From contig NC_019872.2 of assembly GCF_002234675.1 (NCBI RefSeq), forward strand, positions 7,214,449-7,278,448: a stretch of 64,000 bases of DNA. The letters are read 5' to 3'. Source of the stretch: Oryzias latipes. Its lineage: Eukaryota > Chordata > Actinopteri > Beloniformes > Adrianichthyidae. A program made the translations under genes and the position numbers. Numbering within the stretch: position 1 is the stretch's first letter; every line of letters begins with the position of its first letter. This document shows, piece by piece, positions 36,961-51,675 of the stretch. The notes beneath the pieces are model-generated. The model saw nothing but the letters and a program-made list of their open reading frames with translations. It was not told the origin of the DNA and made no database searches.

Positions 36961-39900
36961 CTAGTCAGCACCACATACTTTTATTGAGGCATCTCAGTGG
37001 TCAGTTTGTAACGTAGATAACCTGCATTAAAAAAAATCCTGATAAAAGATAGGATCAGCAAGAACATAGTATAGCAAGGATGGTTATGACTAGTTGTCTA
37101 TTTCTCTAAAGAAGTCTATGGAATTGTGGCTTCTTGGAGCCAGCCGGCACTTCCTATTTGGAAGCCAGGGGGGAGGGGTCACTCAGTCCAGTTTTAATAT
37201 ACAGTCAAGGGTTCTAGTCTATTATTTAATCCTCCTAATCTGTTTTTACTGTGTTTATGGAACACGTTTATATGATAAAATGAAATAAAATGGTGTCCAT
37301 CATTTTTGGTGATTTGCAGCACTAAGATATGAGTTACAAGTAAATCATGTATGTTTAGCATGTGTTCACTGCTGTCAAATACATGATTCTGCTCAATTTA
37401 AAATCAATTTGGCATGATTGTGATATTTTCTAACCAAATGTGACTGTCCTTTAAAGTGCCTGTCCCGTTACAGCAATAGATTCTCCTCTGCTGACCCCTA
37501 ACAGTCCGTTTAAATTCATCCCAGCTGTGAAAAAAAAGACCCTTCAAAACGTATTATGTGAAAGCAGAAACTCAGGAAACAGAACATTGCTTCACCATAA
37601 GGTGCATTTTATAAGTTGCTGTTTTTACAGAGGTCGAGGTAATAAAAGCATCAAAAGTATTGCCTTACAAATTGTCATGAATTAGATATGAAAAACTCTT
37701 TGGCAGTCATTTCTTTTTTTCCAGCATTTGGTCTCATGCCGCCACTTTCTTTGTTAAAGTGTCGCACAGACATCCCTATACAATGACTGTTCCCAATGAC
37801 GGAGTGCTTTTTCTTCCAAATTCATTCTTTTCTTTGTATTCTCACACTTTAATTTTCCTCGGGGGAATAGAACGTATCATTGAATTTGAACTGAATTGTC
37901 TTCTTTGTCATCACCAGTCATTCTTACCTTTTGAAACATGAACTTTTTCATCTCTGTTGTCAGTCACCACAGAAGAGGAAAAATTATGTTTCCACAGTTA
38001 ATATATTTTTATCTCTCTTTCATTACATGCTTGAAATAAATAAAGCTATATTATTTTAAAGGATTTTTCAATCACAAAAGTGGTGATTTGACACTACTGT
38101 TTCTCTGTCAGTTAAATAATTGAATTTCTGTTCATATTTTTGCAGTCTCCTCTGTCATTCTTTCATATTGTTCTCTCAATTCTGGCATAATTTAGGGCTT
38201 CATTAGTTAAAGCTGATGTAGGTGTTCACTTTCAGCTGCAGCCTGTCTTTTTTTTTTCTCGTTTCTGCAGGGCTTGCTTTGAGCCAGGCTCACCTTAAGC
38301 ACAGAGAGCGTTAACACAGGAGATTACATCCCATGGTGAGATTCTACACACACCCACAGAGCTGCCTCCATCCATATGCACACACAATACTCCCTCCATG
38401 CTGTTGCCACTGACAGTCTGATATTTTTTCAGCCGTCTTGAAGAGTGGGAGTCAGAACAAATGTCTGTAATTGAATCCCTGTTGTCAGCATGTACCTGTC
38501 TCTGACTTCCTCGCAGTGGAAATGGCATCTTACTGCCAATCTGTTGTGAGGAAAGCGCTTGCTTCCTTGCCATATTTCATTGCTTCTTGTGTATGCGTTT
38601 CTTCATTTTCCTTCCAGGTCAGATAGTGGTTTCTTTGAAAAAGTGTGAATAATATTTTTTTAGCATCCTGTTTAAGATCTTCTGTGAGTTTAAATTGACA
38701 TTTTATCATATGTGCATGTATGCATCTGGTGCTCAGCAGTATTTGACATCTCAGCCATGTGTCATTGCTCTGCATTGTATTCCAGTTAGTTTGAGTGACA
38801 TGTCACCGTCAAAAGATGTTCCCATCATGCAGGAGCTCTAAATATGAGCATGCTTGTGGGATTCCAGCCTTGGAGACACAATTTCAGGATTTAGAATATT
38901 TATAGCATCCTGTAGAAGTTCGCACTCTACTGACTATGTTTTGAACAAGCATGCATGGCCTTGTGAAGATAGACTATTCAACTCTTATCTCATTTTTAGA
39001 TTAGTATTACAGACAGTAATAATTATTTCTGCATATTTATTATGATGTCCTTCCACTAATATGATCATAATTGTGTAATGTAGCTCAAAATGTCACAATT
39101 ATCTCCCGCAACAGTCCAGGACTGCAAGGACCATATTTTTTTCAGAATTCTTCTGTCTTACTGCACCTTTGAGTAAAAACTGCACCCACGCCACATGCTC
39201 AAAACCTCACCAGAATTTGCCAACGCAGAAAAAACGAGTTGCTGGCATTGTTAAATTAATTCCCCTAAAAAATGATGACATCAGGAGAAACCGTCAAAAA
39301 AAAAAAATCTCTTATGGGGATGGTGAAATTAAACAATTTTCACTTTAACCCCTAATTTGGGAAAGACAACTTTTGCTTGAGTGATCTTCACAGAATTTCA
39401 AACACATGCCACAGGGTTAAATCTGCAACCACAAAAAAAAAGAAAAAAGAAAAAGAAAAAAAGAAACAGATGATCTTCATTCTTGTTTTTTTTTTCATAT
39501 AGGAAAAAAAACAGGTGATCTTTGTTTATATTTTTTATCTTTTCTTTTCCAAACTACAAAAGCAAAGAACTACAAACAGGCTGGGCTCTAACCTCATCTG
39601 CTCAAGAAAACCATAAGATGTCCCACAATTTAAAGTGTCAGACACAGTCCATATTGTAAATGTTCTCATCACAATATCTCCAGTCTGTTTTGTTCTTTCT
39701 TCTTACTTTATTCACAAACATTAAAGAGCAAAACATTGTGAAAGTAATAAATATTGACCAGTATGAACTGTTCATTTATTTTGTTTGTCCTTGGATGACC
39801 TGCGGGCACTCACGTTTTGGGTGTGGCCAACTTTGTCAACTACGGTATAATTTCTTCTGAATATGCTAGGACTTTTTTCAGAATTCATTTTTTTTTCTGA

Positions 39901-41860
39901 TTTCTTCCAAATATATATATTTTTACAGTATTAGTGTAGCAGGACAGCAAATGTGATTTTCTCCAGTTGCTCGCACATGTTTTATCTAAGTATAATGAAC
40001 ATTTTAAGACATGAATCCTTGGCTCAAGCTGAAAAAAACAATATTACATACAATGTAAACATATTTGGAATAACACGATAAACCTGTTCATCTCCCCAGG
40101 TGACCAATAAAAAAGTTGGTTGCTATGGAAATATAAACAACAAAATTCTGAAAAAAATATATATTTTTTTTGTTTGTTTTCTATATGAATGTGTCACATG
40201 GGCACGGGGAAGAGGAGAAGAAAACGGCGTAGTAAGCAGCCGCCCAGCAAGTGAGAGTGAGTCAAAGGGTAGCACCTGCATGTGCGCCATACATGGCTGC
40301 TGGTGATTTTAATTATTGTTGTAATTTCAAACAAAAAAAGGAAGCAGAGACAGATCCAAGTCAGAGTACAAAGGGTGTACCTATAAATGACCAAAATGTG
40401 GAGTAAAATATTACTCTTTCAAAATGTTTGAGTTTGTTGAACTTTTTGCAATATGAATATAATTGTACATGTCAAAAATTGGATTTTGTGTCAATAATGT
40501 CATAGGAAATGGGTCCCATCATATATAAGTTTAACTTGACTGGATGAGTCATTTGGTTGGAATATTGCAGTACGAACGTAAGGGAAAGTGATTAACCTAA
40601 TTCTTGCAAGAAGAAATTGCAGCCGTTTATCTTACAAATTTGTGAGGTAATTAAAGAGATCTTTCACCATCGTGCAAAAACTGCTCTTGTAACTTCACTC
40701 AGCACGATTCTATCTTTTTCTTCTGGACAGTTTATGAGAGTAATTTCTCTCCGATATAATATCATAAAACCTCAAATCTATAAATTAGTGGAGATGTAAA
40801 ATTTGCTTAGAGAATAGATCAGGAGCCTTAGTTAAAGAGGTGTTTGCGAGCAAAAAGCTAGGTAAAGACAGTGGAAGTGTGAGTAACCTGAACTAAACTT
40901 TCAATATTAATAAAAAGAAAAAATATTCAGAGGAAGATGTGTTTATTTGCACACATTGTAAAAATTGTTGTAAACTCTGAATGAGAGGAGTATTGAGTAT
41001 AACTGGAGTATTGAAGACAATTGGCAGCAAATAGTTCTCTCAAAGATTGAGTGATGCTCCAATGCCCTGCAAAATAGTGTTATTGTGTGCATAGAATGTC
41101 CTCAACAGCGTGGATGTATTATTCACACTATGCATATTTATATTTTTATGTAGTAGTTCAAGGCCTAGTTATGTGAGGATGACCAGCTGTGAGGTGGAGA
41201 CCTTTTGAATGTCACTACAAGAAGAGAATAATAATCTGGGGGTTAAAACATGTAAGCTGGACCATGAGGGAGTCCAGATGCAAATGAGTAGAAAAAAAGT
41301 ACAAAAAATAAATAATAAAAGGCAGAAATATACCTAACTAAGCCAGTTTACTTAACCTCATTCATTATTTTAAATAAGTGGTTATGACACCCGCTTCCTC
41401 AAGAAAGTTATACCAGGGGTGAACTGTTCACAATCTTTGACTCAAAGGTCTATCTTCATTAAAAATAAAAACCTTATTTGCATACAGATCAAAATGGAGT
41501 CACACATGAGACACAGCAAGGTTTTCACAGAATAATTGAAGACTTGAGGGTAAAAAGCCAAAAACTGCATGTCACAGGACTGGGATCACATATACAGCTA
41601 TGACAACTGGTTTGTCTAATGGTGTGTTCATTTTGTCAATACTAAGTAAGTTAAACATTTGTAGAAATCAAATGAATGGTAATGTCAAAAAGCACAGCTG
41701 ACAGCAGCCTGGTATTTTAGAGAAACACCTGCATATAAACATGCACTGCACAGTTCTTTCATTCAGAACATTTTCTTGCATTCACACATTTTTGGATTTG
41801 GGAAAATGCCAAGTTCTACACTGAAATCCACACAGTTTTAGGCATAAGGCCCCTAGTTAC
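36961..41860. other. intergenic, no supported gene
   Basis: No gene was recognised on either strand. Purine-rich low-complexity DNA occurs at about 39430-39465. Confidence 0.4.
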
Positions 41861-42163
41861 TTAACCCTTCAACACCGAAGAGGTTGCCGGTGATGCCTAA
41901 ATAACACACGCTCTTTGACTTGCCGTAACTCTTCAACCATTTACGCGATCAACGTGACTCAGCTTTTCTTTGCAACAGAATCAGCTGATTTACTTGGATT
42001 GTATTAGCACTCAATGGCTGTAAGTTGTTTCATATCAGCCAGCGTTGGCTTTTCTTTGCTTCAGAATCCGCTGGAATTATGTTAGCCGCTTAAACGGTCA
42101 AAGAGTTACGGTAGTCAAAAGAATACAAACAGTGGAGCTAAAGTATTTGTGTGAAAGGGTTAA
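41861..42163. mobile_element. piggyBac-like MITE (TTAA target)
   Basis: A 303-bp unit bounded by TTAACCCTTCAACAC and its inverted partner GTGTGAAAGGGTTAA. TTAA stands at each outer edge, as for piggyBac integration. A second internal inverted pair, CTTTGACTTGCCGTAACTCTT versus AGAGTTACGGTAGTCAAAAG, extends the symmetry. Non-coding. Confidence 0.75.
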
Positions 42164-43443
42164 AAGCATGTGAGAAAAGCCCACTGGCTCAAATGACTGA
42201 TAAAGATCTTTTATAAATTGACTTTAGGGACTCATAGCAATGCTTTAAGTGGGCTGGTTCTTACCAGTACTCAATACCTAATTTATATGAACGAACGCAC
42301 CATTTTGATGTTAGCTCGGAAGAACAGCAGGGTAGGAAAAAAATTCACAGGGGGAGTAGGACAGATTTGAACGAGTGCAAAGACAACTGAGTGGGTGTAT
42401 TCAGGAACTGAGTGAACGAAACTTACAACCGGGAAGGCGCAATTCTAACTGAGCGACCCCGCTTTTTAAAACTGACATCCTAACTGAGCGGTGATCCTCC
42501 CCTCTCACTTCACTCCTGCGTCTTAAATTTTCATCAAAATGTACAGAGCGGCCATGTTGTTGTTTGACTTCAAAAGAGGATCTAGGAGAGAACAGCATGA
42601 GAACGGTAAGGAGAGAGGTGAGGACGTGAAAGAAGACACCCCCCCATAGTACAAAGGTGCACATATGTGCATAATGCAGAAAAACTTTGTTTTGGAAACC
42701 CTGGAAATGCAAAGAGACACGATGACGAAAGGGAAGCTGGTGTGTTTGATAGAAATGTAGCCCAGCTTCATTTCAGATACAAAACATGAGGACTTTGATG
42801 GATTTTTGTATGCTGATTGATGACTGAAAAAATAAATCACAACTAACTCAGTTTTGCTCTCTCTGCCTTTATAAAACACACACCAGCATGCATGTTTTAC
42901 CGGTTTTAACGTTAAATACAGACAACAACATCAATAACTGAAACTCTGCCGTTTGATATAGTTTGAGGTTGGGCCTTGGTTGTCATAATTTGCTGGCTTT
43001 AATTTTTCTTTTGGTTTTGGTAGTTTGGGTTAGGCCCATTGACTGTATAAGAGAACTAGGCAGAGTAACCCTTGCGGTCCAAACAGGAAGTACCCGCTGG
43101 CTCCATGAAGCTAAAATCCTATGGACCTCTATTGAATAATCACTCATTCATAATTATCAGAATAACATTCTTGCTCTGCTTCCTTATATTTTTTAACATG
43201 TTCTTGATAATCAGGATTCAGGAAGTGGTGGAAATAGATGTGAAATATTACTTAGCAGCCGATACGGGAAGCGACGGGCCGGCATGCTTTTCATCTCCGC
43301 CCCCCTTCTCCCCCTCAGCACCTCCTTTGGACATAAAAGTCTCATACAAGCATCTTGAGCCGAGTTTTTGTGATGAACCAGAGGAGTCTTGTGACTGAAA
43401 AAAATCTGCGAATGCGTCAAACTGCGAAGATTGAAACATGAAT
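42164..43443. other. intergenic with a possible short exon and a family B fragment
   Basis: A 67-nt open segment with a good splice donor lies at 42539-42605. A family B-like fragment (CCCATTGACTGTATAAGAG) lies at about 43035-43135. No complete gene was recognised. Confidence 0.35.
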
Positions 43444-43459
43444 GGGGGGGGGGGGGGGG
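43444..43459 (+). repeat. 16-base G homopolymer
   Basis: An uninterrupted run of 16 G. Confidence 0.9.
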
Positions 43460-44094
43460 CACACTGTTTTTTTTTAACGATTTGTTTGGCTTTGATTCAT
43501 CTTTTCTCATTGTTCTTGTTCTAGTTGTTCTTTAGTCTTCTTCTACTTTAATGCATCACTTAAAGTTTTGCCATTTAATGGCATTTAATCCTGATTTTTT
43601 TTTCCTAACTACAAGGCTTTTTAAACTTAAGTAGCTTCTTTTCCAAGGCAACGCTGTCTTCCACTGAGCGCCTGATCAGTCTAAAATCATAGAGAAATAT
43701 TGCACTTGACAAAAAGGTTTGGCTCTTTGTTGAAATACAGTGTAGGGAGAAATCCTGTAGACTTACCGTACTAGTGTAATTCAACATGGCATGTCCCTCC
43801 TAAGCACAAACGGCTGAATCAATCAATGCTTGTTGCTTATGAAGCCGAGTAAAGCCCCCAGGCCTTCCTTGTTTAAGCTGATTTACTTTTTGGAGGCAAT
43901 CTTGTTTACATCTTCTTTTACAACCTTTGAATCCTTTGTCCTGAATTTATAGCAGATTAGTTCTGTTCCTGGAAAAAAAGGCCCATAAATGTAAATAACT
44001 TTGGTGAAACAGTTGCTACATCCATTTAAAGTTATAAATGGGCAATAAAATAAGTCATCTACATGTGAATACATTCTCACAATTTGAGCCCTTA

Positions 44095-44097
<3 letters not shown>

Positions 44098-44132
<35 letters not shown>
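44098..44132. repeat. (AT)n microsatellite
   Basis: 35 bp of alternating AT. Confidence 0.9.
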
Positions 44133-44134
<2 letters not shown>

Positions 44135-46845
44135 AATACAGATTTTTAATTTGGATTATTGGATCTGACAGGTGGAAGAGAGTTGTTTTTTTAAGCACCA
44201 ACCTGAATGAAAGCTGCTGTAATTTGAGTGACAAACTGTGAAAAGCAAACACCCACAGTCATCGACCGGTCTGTGATAAGGTAATCCACTCACTGGTCAT
44301 GACTAGTGCCATGCCATCATTATGCGGGTGATGGAAACAGCTGTCATCCTCCAACCACCCCTCCATCTCCTGTACCTGTCTAACAGTAAGACACATGCAT
44401 TCTATCTTTTCACAGATAAATCTTTTGTAACAATTTTGTAAGTGGCAAGGAGATAAACTTGAGCTCATCTAGATAAATGGAGTAATGTTTACACTTGAGC
44501 CATTGGTGAGGTAAAATGTCGTTTTTACACACTGGTTTGTTGTAAGCTGGGTTCACACCGCCCTCAGAAAAGCGTGTTCGGTGACCACTTCCGTTTAAAT
44601 GTCTATGTAAACACGCATTTTGGGCCTTCGCTTTCAAAACCCTTGCTTTCATGTGTAGCTACCCAAGTTTCTATGACCGTTTGGGACTCAAAACACGCAG
44701 CCAGTGAAAGCATTTTGAAAATTAAACCAGGTGGAACTTTGACCAATCAGGGTTTTGTAGTGACTTATGGATAGCGTCCCTTTTAATTCATTAAAGTGCC
44801 AACTACTTTAAAAGTGATCATGAGGGGGAAAATAATACTTGTGGTTTGTTCCTGAAAGGAATTGTATGACACCAAGTCTTTCATATATTCTAATGAAACT
44901 GTGAAAGAAAAAGCCTGGAGCAAGATTAGCGAGATTTACACCGCTTCGACATTTCACACCGAGCCTTTTCACACAGTAGGTGGCGGACATGGACTAGTGA
45001 GGAAAAAGTAGACAAAGACAAAGCCCCTCCCTGTTCGTTTGTGAACGACCGTCACATGTCCAGTGTGTCCGTAGCTCAACAGATCACTTACTTTCAAACT
45101 GTTGGAAATTAAGGTTCCGTTATGTCCAGAGGTGGACAGCTTTAGAGCTAGAGACAGAAATACATGTGTGGCACTACAGTACAGCACACAAACTCACTGT
45201 GTGGTACATGCAAATGCGTCACAAAAAAGGGACCTCACATTTTTTTCTTTTTCTAAAGTGTTGAAATTGTGCACATTCATCTGTGTGTGTGTGTGTAGCT
45301 TAATGATCTCCACAGAGCAGCCTGTTTTGATGTTTTATTCGGTTGTTCTTTTGAAATCTGGTGCATTTGGGAGCATTCACAAAGATTCCTTTTTCTGCTT
45401 TGTATCTATGCAAAAGTAAACCTGCACTAGCACCACATTTATTGCTACTATGATTATAAATGTCATTACTATTTAAAAAACTAGTTATTAAAGTTTAGAG
45501 ACTAGCTTCATTGAACCATGTCCAAGTTACATTTGAATCTTCTTTCTTGTAAAGAAAAAAAAAGTCCATTAAAAACATTAAAAAAAAGTGGCAAATGGGC
45601 TGGTTAGAGACTGATTTTCATCATGGAGAATAAACAGAACTAAATAAACATGACGTGGACCTGTATTAAGTAATATTTAATGATTACTTTCCGTTTTAAC
45701 CAGTAAATGGATTCGAATTTTGAAACAAATTTTGCTAAATAAAAACCAAAGTTTAACAGTAAAACCATATGTATCCCTCTGTGTAATTAGTGGAAATACT
45801 TTGTCCTAGTCTTCATTTAGAGGACTTTTCTCTCCACTGTCGTCTTTTGCTTGCTTAGAACAGGGATAATTGAAAACCCCTCCATTTAATCTGTTAGACA
45901 CCTATTAGCATACAATTAAAATAATCATGGTTTAATTGGAATTATTGATTAAATTAGATTTTATATCTAATTGCTGAAGCTCTGATGTTTTTGCTTTTTG
46001 TGTAGCGCTTAAAACAACCTTGGTGCTTTAAAAATAAACTAAACTAATTTTTTTGTTCAATATTTCATATGTATTTCATTGTTAATGTACAGAATTTGTA
46101 TGAGCAGATGTAACTTTTAATTTTGCATCAACTGTTGATATAATAATTTCCCAACTGCAAAATTGTCAAAATGGCTTTTTTTTTAAGTTTATGAAGTTGA
46201 TTTCCTTTTAGTTTGATGGATTTTTGGTACTTCAGACAGAATCATCATGAAATTCCAGATGATGGCTTTTCTAGTCTATTCATTAGTGTCCTGCACCCAT
46301 TTATGGTGATGATCATATTGACTGGAATGTAACGAACAATGGCAGACAAAAGATAAAGGGGAAAAGATTAGAAATGTTTGAGGAGATGAAAAGCAAAGAC
46401 CTCAGTTCATTCACACCCCTTTCCTCTCTGCATGATTACAACTGTCTTTGCAGTGCACGCCCACACATTTCACTGTGCTGCAGCCTTTTGGCATCTTGTA
46501 GTACCACATGTACGCACACACAGACTTTTGAGATGCTGGCAGATGAAGGCACACCTACATCAAAGCCAGGACTGCAGAAGCATGTGCGCCGTCGAGATGA
46601 AAACCTTATGTAACTCATACCAGCTTGCAACATCGCTTCATGTTATGTCAGTGGTGACACATTCTGTCTCCAATGCACACAAATGGGTCACATGGTCACA
46701 GGTTACATTAGGCTTTTCAGGATAGATAAACATCTAGTATTTCTAGTGAAGAAAACTGACACAGAACAGAACAAAGCCCTGCAGGGCATTTTGCAGCAAT
46801 TGTTTTGATCCTTTAAGTCTACATACAGTACTAAAAACTAAACAT
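44133..46845. other. intergenic, no supported gene
   Basis: No gene was recognised. The segment from about 44545 (AGCTGGGTTCACACCGCC) resembles the start of a common fish interspersed repeat, but its limits are unclear. Confidence 0.35.
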
Positions 46846-46951
46846 GACCTGTCGAGGATGTCCACTCCCTTTGCCCAAGAGTGGCCGGGATAGGCTCCAG
46901 CAGCCCTGTGATCCCGAAAGGGACAAAACTGGTTTAGAAGATGAATGAATA
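46846..46951 (+). repeat. LINE 3' tail fragment
   Basis: GACCTGTCGAGGATGTCCAC, then GGGATAGGCTCCAGCAGCCC and AAGATGAATGAAT: the 3' terminal phrase of fish non-LTR elements ending in short tandem ATGA-type units. Confidence 0.6.
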
Positions 46952-49900
46952 CATTGTCACAGGACAAAAAAAACCATGATTGGATCACACGGGTGACTCA
47001 AAATATAAATATATTTGGACATATGCCAAGTTCCTTCATCCTATATAGAGCTTTTAGACATCCATCCACATTATTTGAAAAATTCCTGGTATTCATTGCT
47101 AGATTTTGCCTAAAAGTTGGCAAAACAAAACATTTTGATGTTCAACTTTCAAAAGAGGAATTCTTGAATAAAAGGCATGTTGACATCCATGTGAGGCAGA
47201 AGTTTGTCTTTACCATTAAAAACATTCGTAACCATCCTATAAATGTGTCCACTTGACCTAAAAATGTCCCAGAATTCCTGTATGCCTCTATGCTGATGAC
47301 ACAACTGAAAATAAAATTGCTGTAACTAGTGCTATATGGACATGGACATCTTTTTAAAGCTGAGAGTTTCAGTGAGATCCTATTCACATGACTATTGAAA
47401 GTTTACAGATGCAGTGGGACTCATTACAAACAATTTAAAAAGAAAAACAGATGGACCACTTGTACTAATCTATAGGATTTGTTTCAAATACATTCTTCTT
47501 CCAAAACACCAAAAAAAGGTATGGAAAGTTGCAATAGAAAAAGATCTGCATGGGTTTGATAAGTGAACTCTGCTCTCCTGGGAGAACGCTCACTACTTGT
47601 GTAACTGGCACCTTTTGCTTCCTTTCAAAGCAAGACATGCTTGAAAAATGGGTTGAACTGGTAATTTATTTAGTGTGAGTTGTATGGAGTGCTTTGATTA
47701 TATAGATTTAGAAATTATTAAAATTAAGACATTTTTGAGTCTTTAGATAACTGGGATTTTTGTGGTTTTGAGACATTAGTGGAAATTTAAATATATCAGA
47801 TGATAAATGAGTTTGTTTATTATTATGGGGACTCTTTTCACCCATTTAGATGTGATTTAAATGGAATGTTAAAACCTGCTTACATACTTCATGGGTGTCA
47901 TTCAGAAGAAACACCCAGGTGGATTCAGGCTTAAACCTGGTTGGTACTGTAGATCGATGAAAAACAGCCCTAGGGCCAAGGCACAGGTGCTCTGGAAAAT
48001 GGCTGAACATATTCTTACTGCAGACAAAGGACAGACTTTTCCCCTTCAGCTCATCACAGATAAAAGTACTCGTTACTTCTGAAGAAGTAGATATTTCAAG
48101 GGATTTTCTGATGGAGAATGAATGTTAATGGTCTGGACTTGGAAATCCTCAGTTCATTTGCAGTAGAAAAATGTCTAAGAAAGTTTGGACCCTGCTCTCA
48201 TATGCCAAGTTTTCACTTCCAAAGAAAAAATGTATTTCCACTTACACAATAAAAACACCTTTAGATTAGATCATAATTTAGAATTTGTGGGAAACAATGC
48301 AGGAGTCAGAGATAAACATAGAAGGTTTTGTAGTTTCAAGACAGGAAAGATAAGACTAACTACTGAATACATCCAAGGAGAATCTGGAGATAAAAGATGG
48401 TGCAAAACCAAAGTGCAGTTGTCCAAATTGCTTTAACATGATTTGGTTAAAATTATGGCCAAACTTTTGCTAGAAAAGACCAATTAATGCTTATCTGGAC
48501 ATTCAAATGCATAACACAAACAGTTTTTTAAACCAGAGAATATAAATCGCCAAGTCTCCTAGCTTTAGGCTGAATAGCTGAAATGGAAACTTGACTACAA
48601 GAAAAATATATATGATTTTACTGCATCTTAGAAAAAATATGAGGGCAAGGAAGTGTGTGGTTCTATGAGTTATATAAACCCCGTGTCGTAGTTGCACAGA
48701 ATTCACCAGGGACGATGACTGTTCCCGCTTAGCAGGTCTCTCCACACTTCTTTTATTCATTTCCTTTTCCTCACAATATGGAACCACCAGGATTCAGAAA
48801 GGAAAGAGGATGATGAGCACAGGCAGGTTACAAGCACGGATGAACTACTACATTGACGAGCTGGACTGTGGGTAGTAGAAGAGAGCATTGAAGAATTGGA
48901 AATGCCGGTAATTCCTCTGTGAGGCAAAGAAAATCGGCTGATATAAGACGTGGACAGAGGACTTTGGATGGATTTCAAATTGTGTTCGATTCATGTTTAT
49001 GAGCACAATTATGGCATAAGCAGTTTTAGAAAGGCCTGTATATATTAGACAAAAATACCTCATTGAAGGGCCTTTGTCCGCGTGTACACTCCATCTGATG
49101 TCTGTGTGAGGGTTCTTGCATCTCCATGCTGAAGCTGCAAAAAAAAAAAAAAAGTGCTAAAGAAAAAATATAATAATACTGCATGTCTGACTGCTGACAG
49201 GCTTCTCTCTTCCAGATCTTGACCTCTACAACTGCTGTGGAAATCCCAACTCTAACACCACATCAGCACTTAAAGCTGATGTCACCCCAGACAGTAATTT
49301 GGAAGCAGGGGTGAAAAAAAGAAGAATTTGGAACAACACTGCCCCCTAACGGTTCAGCTGTGAATGTAAAGCTGGTGGGGATGACGTAAGGGGAGATTGC
49401 CAGTTCAGTTAAAGCCTTGAAAGATGTCCTGATTATTTTTTTTATTTTATTTTTTTTACAATTTAAAACAATGGGAAAATTATGTACCATATACTATTTT
49501 TTTAAATAAATGAAATGTTAAATTTCAAGACAACACAGCATTTGGAATGGAACATTTTCACACTGTGGACTTCTGTTCAATTTATTCAGAAACATTAGAA
49601 AGACCAGGAAAAACTATTAAACCATATTTAGTTTGCATTGTTTTGAAACATTGGTCTCTAAAAAAACCTAACTGGAAGAAAGAGAAATGAAAACCTCAAA
49701 ATCCCAAAATTAAAAGGAATACATTTCAGAAAGAACATTATTTTTCTAAATTTCAAAAACAATGAAAAAAAAACCTGTTTTAATCATCGTCACTCCTCAA
49801 GAAGAAATAGTAAAGCCAAGACAAAGCCTCATTTTCAACAACAGCATCTTTTTTAAGGCTTTTATTAAGAAATGTGAAAATAAAATGTTTCCTATCACAA

Positions 49901-51675
49901 GTTAAAATTGTTAAGCAATAACAATGAAAAAATATTTTTTACTGAGTAATTTACTCAAACGTTGAAAACCTTTATTGGGATAGAGTTAGAAAGCTGATGC
50001 TGAGGCTGTGCTCTTTATTCAGGTTAGCTGACAAAAAATAAGCTGCAACCCAAAATATTTCATTTACAAGTTTTGCAAATGCAGAGAAATGTCAGATGTA
50101 TTATTTACATAGTATAAACCAAAAACATACGTTCAAACAAACGTGGTGGATGCAAACATATCAATACAGTTACTGAATATTAAAAATGCCTCAACGGAGA
50201 GCAGAAGAAAGCACTGCTCACTTCAGTAGAACTATAACAAAAAAGAACAGTTTTCAATTATAAAAATAAAAAATCCCTTAAAACGAAGTTTAAACAGAGT
50301 AAACTTTGGACAAAAACAGAGCTCATTTAAATTTTGCTGAAAGCTACAAACGTTCCAGCTACAACAATGACAGAAACAGGACAACTCCACAACTTGGAGT
50401 AAAAAGGACAATTGAGATCTTTTTTCCCTTATCTGGAAATCTTAAACTTATCTAAAAGAGGAGCAATATTGCAATTCTAACCACATTACCTGAATGTTAA
50501 CATCTGCCACGAACTCTTTGAGCAGCATGATTGCAGAAAAGGAAACAGGTGTTAGAGCGCCACCACCTGCAGCCAGTTAGGAGTTCAAACTCAGCACTAG
50601 TCTCACGTCCTGTGTTATTGTCTCTGTTAGGATCCTTTAAGACACGTTTAGAGCATAGTTTTTATTATTTTTATTAGTATCATTTCATTAAGGGATATTG
50701 GCTTGCTACCAAACACCTTGACCTTGTGTTGCTTCCTGAACTTTGGAAATACCTAATAAAACCTATTCCGTTTAGCTCTGCTTCCTAAAAATCTTTCTAA
50801 AAAAATCCCAACTGTGACTCAGTCTTCCCCTCCACCTACCTGCCACAAGTCTGGAGCAGTTCTCCAACCCTTTTCTGTTTAGTTAAAACAGATTTAACTC
50901 ACATTCATCAGTTATGTTCCTTAAATGACACTCGCCCTGAAATGGGAAGTTCATTCCACAGAATTTGGTCAGATTTTATTAATCACATCTCTGTTCATTT
51001 TGATTTCAAACCAAATTTTCCCCATCTCTGGGGTTTCCTTTCTTTGACTGCACATCTGTATGAGTTAACAAATTACTTGTTTGCCCTTTGAGGATCCATC
51101 TCCGTTTGCGAATAAATAATCATTTTCATATCCGCTCAGCCCGGTTGGCATTTCAGGTTCAAGGAACTGTGGCAATCAGGACAGAATTAATGATATGAAG
51201 GCCTCGAGGAGAACTGAGAAAAATGGCTGAAAGAATAACTGGAACACGGAAATCAGATCTATTATCCCCCAACTCTACAAATACTGAGAAGCCAGGTTTT
51301 GGCCCATTCCCTGGTTAACTTGGGCAGGTGGTTTTGCCTAATGAACTTTGTTTAAGACCTTGTGATAGCCCGTTCCTTGGAAGCCAAACTAGTTCTTAGA
51401 TCAATCTAAAGGGGCATGTGGCTATTTGTGCTTCCTTTACTAGATTTGCACCAGTCTAAAATGTGACATTTAAATGAGATCTGGATCGGTAATGCTCCAA
51501 TGTAATTGCTCCAATATCTCACATGCATTTATGTGGTGACATTTAGCATGATTATGTGCAAAAGAACAGCTTTAAGTCTGGATAAATAATTTACGAACTC
51601 CTGGACTTTCTTCAGTGCACATTCTATTAATTGGCTTCTCTGTCTGGACGGGAAAAAGCAAAGCGAACCTGGAAA
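46952..51675. other. intergenic, no supported gene
   Basis: No gene was recognised. A TATA-like TTATATAAACCCC near 48670 precedes short open frames that do not join in frame. 49440-50500 is A-rich non-coding DNA. Confidence 0.4.

Noticed and set aside
48791..49350. Possible two-exon gene behind a TATA-like box near 48670
   Set aside because: The two exon-like pieces (48791-48871 and from 49216) join out of frame and hit a stop at once; no family is recognised.
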